Below, piece after piece: positions 62,364-64,000 of a stretch of DNA of 64,000 bases (its first letter is position 1; every line of letters starts with the position of its first letter). The notes beneath the pieces were generated by a model. The model ran no database searches. It was not told the DNA's origin and saw only the letters and a program-made list of their open reading frames with translations. The DNA is taken from positions 62,001-126,000 of the forward strand of contig CAZNXJ010000004.1 in NCBI GenBank assembly GCA_964577115.1, read 5' to 3'. A program made the translations under genes and the position numbers. Source of the stretch: CAZNXJ01 sp964577115. GTDB lineage: Bacteria; Planctomycetota; Planctomycetia; Pirellulales; Pirellulaceae.

Positions 62364-64000
62364 TTACGGCGCGCTGGCTACAACTGCCGCCGCCCCATGG
62401 GCCGCATCGGGGCAGCTTATGTTCGCAACGACTTCGTATAGCTCTTCGGGCTGAATCGGCTTGGTTAAGTAGCCATTCATTCCGGCTTCGAGGCAGCGTT
62501 CGCGGAAACCGGCAATGGCGTGCGCCGTCATCGCCACGATCGGTATCGCCTTGAGCCGTGCGTCGTCGAGCGCCCGGATCGCACTCGCGGCTTCGATGCC
62601 GTCCATCTCGGGCATCTCGACGTCCATGAACACCAGATCAAATGTTTCCGCCTGCACCCTCTCGAACGCTTCGCGCCCGTTTGTCACGGCGACGACTTCA
62701 TGGCCTTGAAGTTCGAGCAACCCGCTGGCGACGTCGCGATTAATCGGCCCATCGTCGGCCAGGAGGATACGCAAGGGCCGAAGCGGCTGGGCCGAAGACG
62801 CACGAGTTACCGGTACGGCAGCCTGGTCGTCAGGCACATCGGCGACACGTAGCGGTACAGCAACATGGAAGGTACTGCCCGCCTGCGCCATGCTTTCCAC
62901 CCAGATTCGGCCCGACATCAATTCCACGATCTGGCGGCAAATCGCCAGGCCGAGTCCCGTGCCGCCGAAGCGGCGCGTCGTCGAGCTGTCCGCCTGGTGG
63001 AACGTTTCGAAGATCGACTGGTGCTTGTCTTCGGGGATGCCAACGCCCGAGTCGCGAACAACGATGTGTAGTTCGTCGCCGTCGACGGCCGGTACCGTTT
63101 CGAGTTCGACGTGCACGAATCCACTGTTCGTGAATTTCAGGGCATTGCCCATGAGATTGACGATTACCTGTCGAAGCCGAACGGGGTCGCCCATCAGCAT
63201 GCGCGGCACATTCGCGTGAACCTCGCAGCGGAAATCGAGCTGCTTTTGCGAGGCCAAGGGCCGGAAGAGCTGCGCTGCTTCGTCGGCCGTACGATGGATG
63301 TCGAACGGGACATTCTCAAGCTCCATCTTGCCCGCTTCGATCTTGGATAGGTCGAGGACGTCGTTCAGCAGCCCGAGCAGCGACACAGCGGATTGTTTCA
63401 CCACCTGTAGGTAGCCACACTGTTCGGGCGTCATCGGGGTGTTCAGCGCTAGCTCGATCATGCCCATGATGCCGTTCATGGGCGTTCGGATTTCATGGCT
63501 CATCGTGGCGAGGAACTGGGTCTTCGCATGATTGGCCGCTTCGGCGGCGTCTTTCGCCAATCGCAGCTGCTCTTCCGCCGCTCGCAGTTCGGCTGCAATT
63601 CGCTGGAGTTCGCGATTGGATTCGGCCAGCTCCTGGGCGCGGGCCTCGGCGGCGGCCGTGCGTTCGGCAACCCGGACTTCCAGCGTTTCGTTCAAGCGTT
63701 GGAGTTGCTGGAAGCCTTCGGCGTTTTCCAGTGCCGCGCCGGCCAGGGTGGCGATGAAGTCGGCGAGGCGCGTCTCGTTATCGCCGAACAAGTTGCGGAT
63801 CTCACCGTGCGTCACACACAGGCACGCGACCGCTCGGCCGCGCACGAAGATCGGTACGCAGAGCGCCGAACGCGCCGGCCCTCCGTCCTCGGCCAGCTCT
63901 TCATCGAACACGACCGCGTGGCCCGCCAGGTGTGCGAGCTGAATAAGGGACGGCGGAATGAGCGCTTCCGTGGCGCCCAGCGATGCGTCGTCTCCGTCCA
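62364..64000 (-). CDS. Hybrid sensor histidine kinase / response regulator, 5' partial
   Basis: The frame is open through the right edge, so the N-terminus is missing; the GTG at 63911 is internal. From the visible N-terminus: a GAF-like domain ([25 protein letters not shown], about 30 codons further upstream to the edge), a coiled coil rich in Glu/Arg, HisKA with the phosphorylated histidine in [11 protein letters not shown], HATPase_c ([22 protein letters not shown] and [14 protein letters not shown]) and a C-terminal receiver domain. The receiver has its acidic pair in [11 protein letters not shown] and the phospho-acceptor in [11 protein letters not shown]. The sensed signal is unknown. 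It is convergent with the RmlD-like gene. Confidence 0.93.
   Translation of the reverse strand, partial: DGDDASLGATEALIPPSLIQLAHLAGHAVVFDEELAEDGGPARSALCVPIFVRGRAVACLCVTHGEIRNLFGDNETRLADFIATLAGAALENAEGFQQLQRLNETLEVRVAERTAAAEARAQELAESNRELQRIAAELRAAEEQLRLAKDAAEAANHAKTQFLATMSHEIRTPMNGIMGMIELALNTPMTPEQCGYLQVVKQSAVSLLGLLNDVLDLSKIEAGKMELENVPFDIHRTADEAAQLFRPLASQKQLDFRCEVHANVPRMLMGDPVRLRQVIVNLMGNALKFTNSGFVHVELETVPAVDGDELHIVVRDSGVGIPEDKHQSIFETFHQADSSTTRRFGGTGLGLAICRQIVELMSGRIWVESMAQAGSTFHVAVPLRVADVPDDQAAVPVTRASSAQPLRPLRILLADDGPINRDVASGLLELQGHEVVAVTNGREAFERVQAETFDLVFMDVEMPEMDGIEAASAIRALDDARLKAIPIVAMTAHAIAGFRERCLEAGMNGYLTKPIQPEELYEVVANISCPDAAHGAAAVVASAP

Noticed and set aside
1..64000. CRISPR arrays, insertion sequences, prophage or integrase genes
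   Set aside because: No spaced direct repeats, transposase motifs, phage genes or integrases were seen on either strand.

Overview
The window is high-GC, densely coded bacterial DNA that reads as a planctomycete, most likely of the Pirellulales group. The evidence is the set of gene families that are expanded in that phylum. These are a PSCyt1/DUF1549/DUF1553 protein (47216-50356) with a DUF1501 protein (45549-47006), a PVC-type heme protein with a sorbosone-dehydrogenase-like propeller (40021-43515), a DUF1559 pseudopilin-like protein (50738-51763), a zinc-ribbon membrane protein, a Tat-exported Gfo/Idh/MocA oxidoreductase, and genes of the futalosine route to menaquinone. I saw no transposase, integrase, CRISPR array, rRNA or tRNA.

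Region 1 (1-13883) is one rightward exopolysaccharide cluster. In order it encodes a Wzz/GNVR chain-length protein (cut by the window edge), a CpsD-like ATPase, a polyprenyl-phosphate sugar transferase, a polysaccharide deacetylase, a flippase, an O-antigen-ligase/polymerase-type protein, a FemAB/BioF2-like acyltransferase, a methyltransferase, a second FemAB-like paralogue, a deacetylase-GT2 fusion, a GT4 glycosyltransferase and a WecG/TagA glycosyltransferase. Many junctions are 4-base stop/start overlaps, so the genes look translationally coupled.

Region 2 (14110-29191) is mostly housekeeping: the Gfo/Idh/MocA oxidoreductase, an RluA-type pseudouridine synthase behind a very clear terminator, mqnA and mqnC, an ABC ATPase with a permease-CPBP protease fusion, an amidohydrolase that could be the missing aminofutalosine deaminase, hisE-hisG, miaA, aspS and pgk.

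Region 3 (29300-39980) holds an HD phosphohydrolase, the zinc-ribbon protein, a large secretin-N-repeat protein that lacks a secretin pore, a BtpA-family protein, a SpoU methyltransferase, a NADH-dehydrogenase-like/SelD fusion (evidence for selenium use) and a DUF2062 protein.

Region 4 (40021-53908) is the typical planctomycete exported redox and catabolic set: heme dehydrogenase, thioredoxin-like protein, an FAH-family protein with a signal peptide, DUF1501, PSCyt/DUF1549/DUF1553, DUF1559, a lipoprotein and an exported mono-heme protein. Region 5 (53963-64000) carries msrA, an RlmI-like methyltransferase, a YgiQ radical SAM protein, a dihydroflavonol-reductase-like epimerase, a dimethylformamidase-like exported protein, a CaMKII-AD/NTF2-like protein, an RmlD-like reductase and a hybrid histidine kinase cut by the right edge.

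I found no wholly unfamiliar multi-gene system. The most unusual items are the fusions, the divergent Walker A ATPase, the pore-less secretin-like protein, the exported FAH protein, an operator-like palindrome on the promoter of the mono-heme gene, and two promoters with identical hexamers and spacing.
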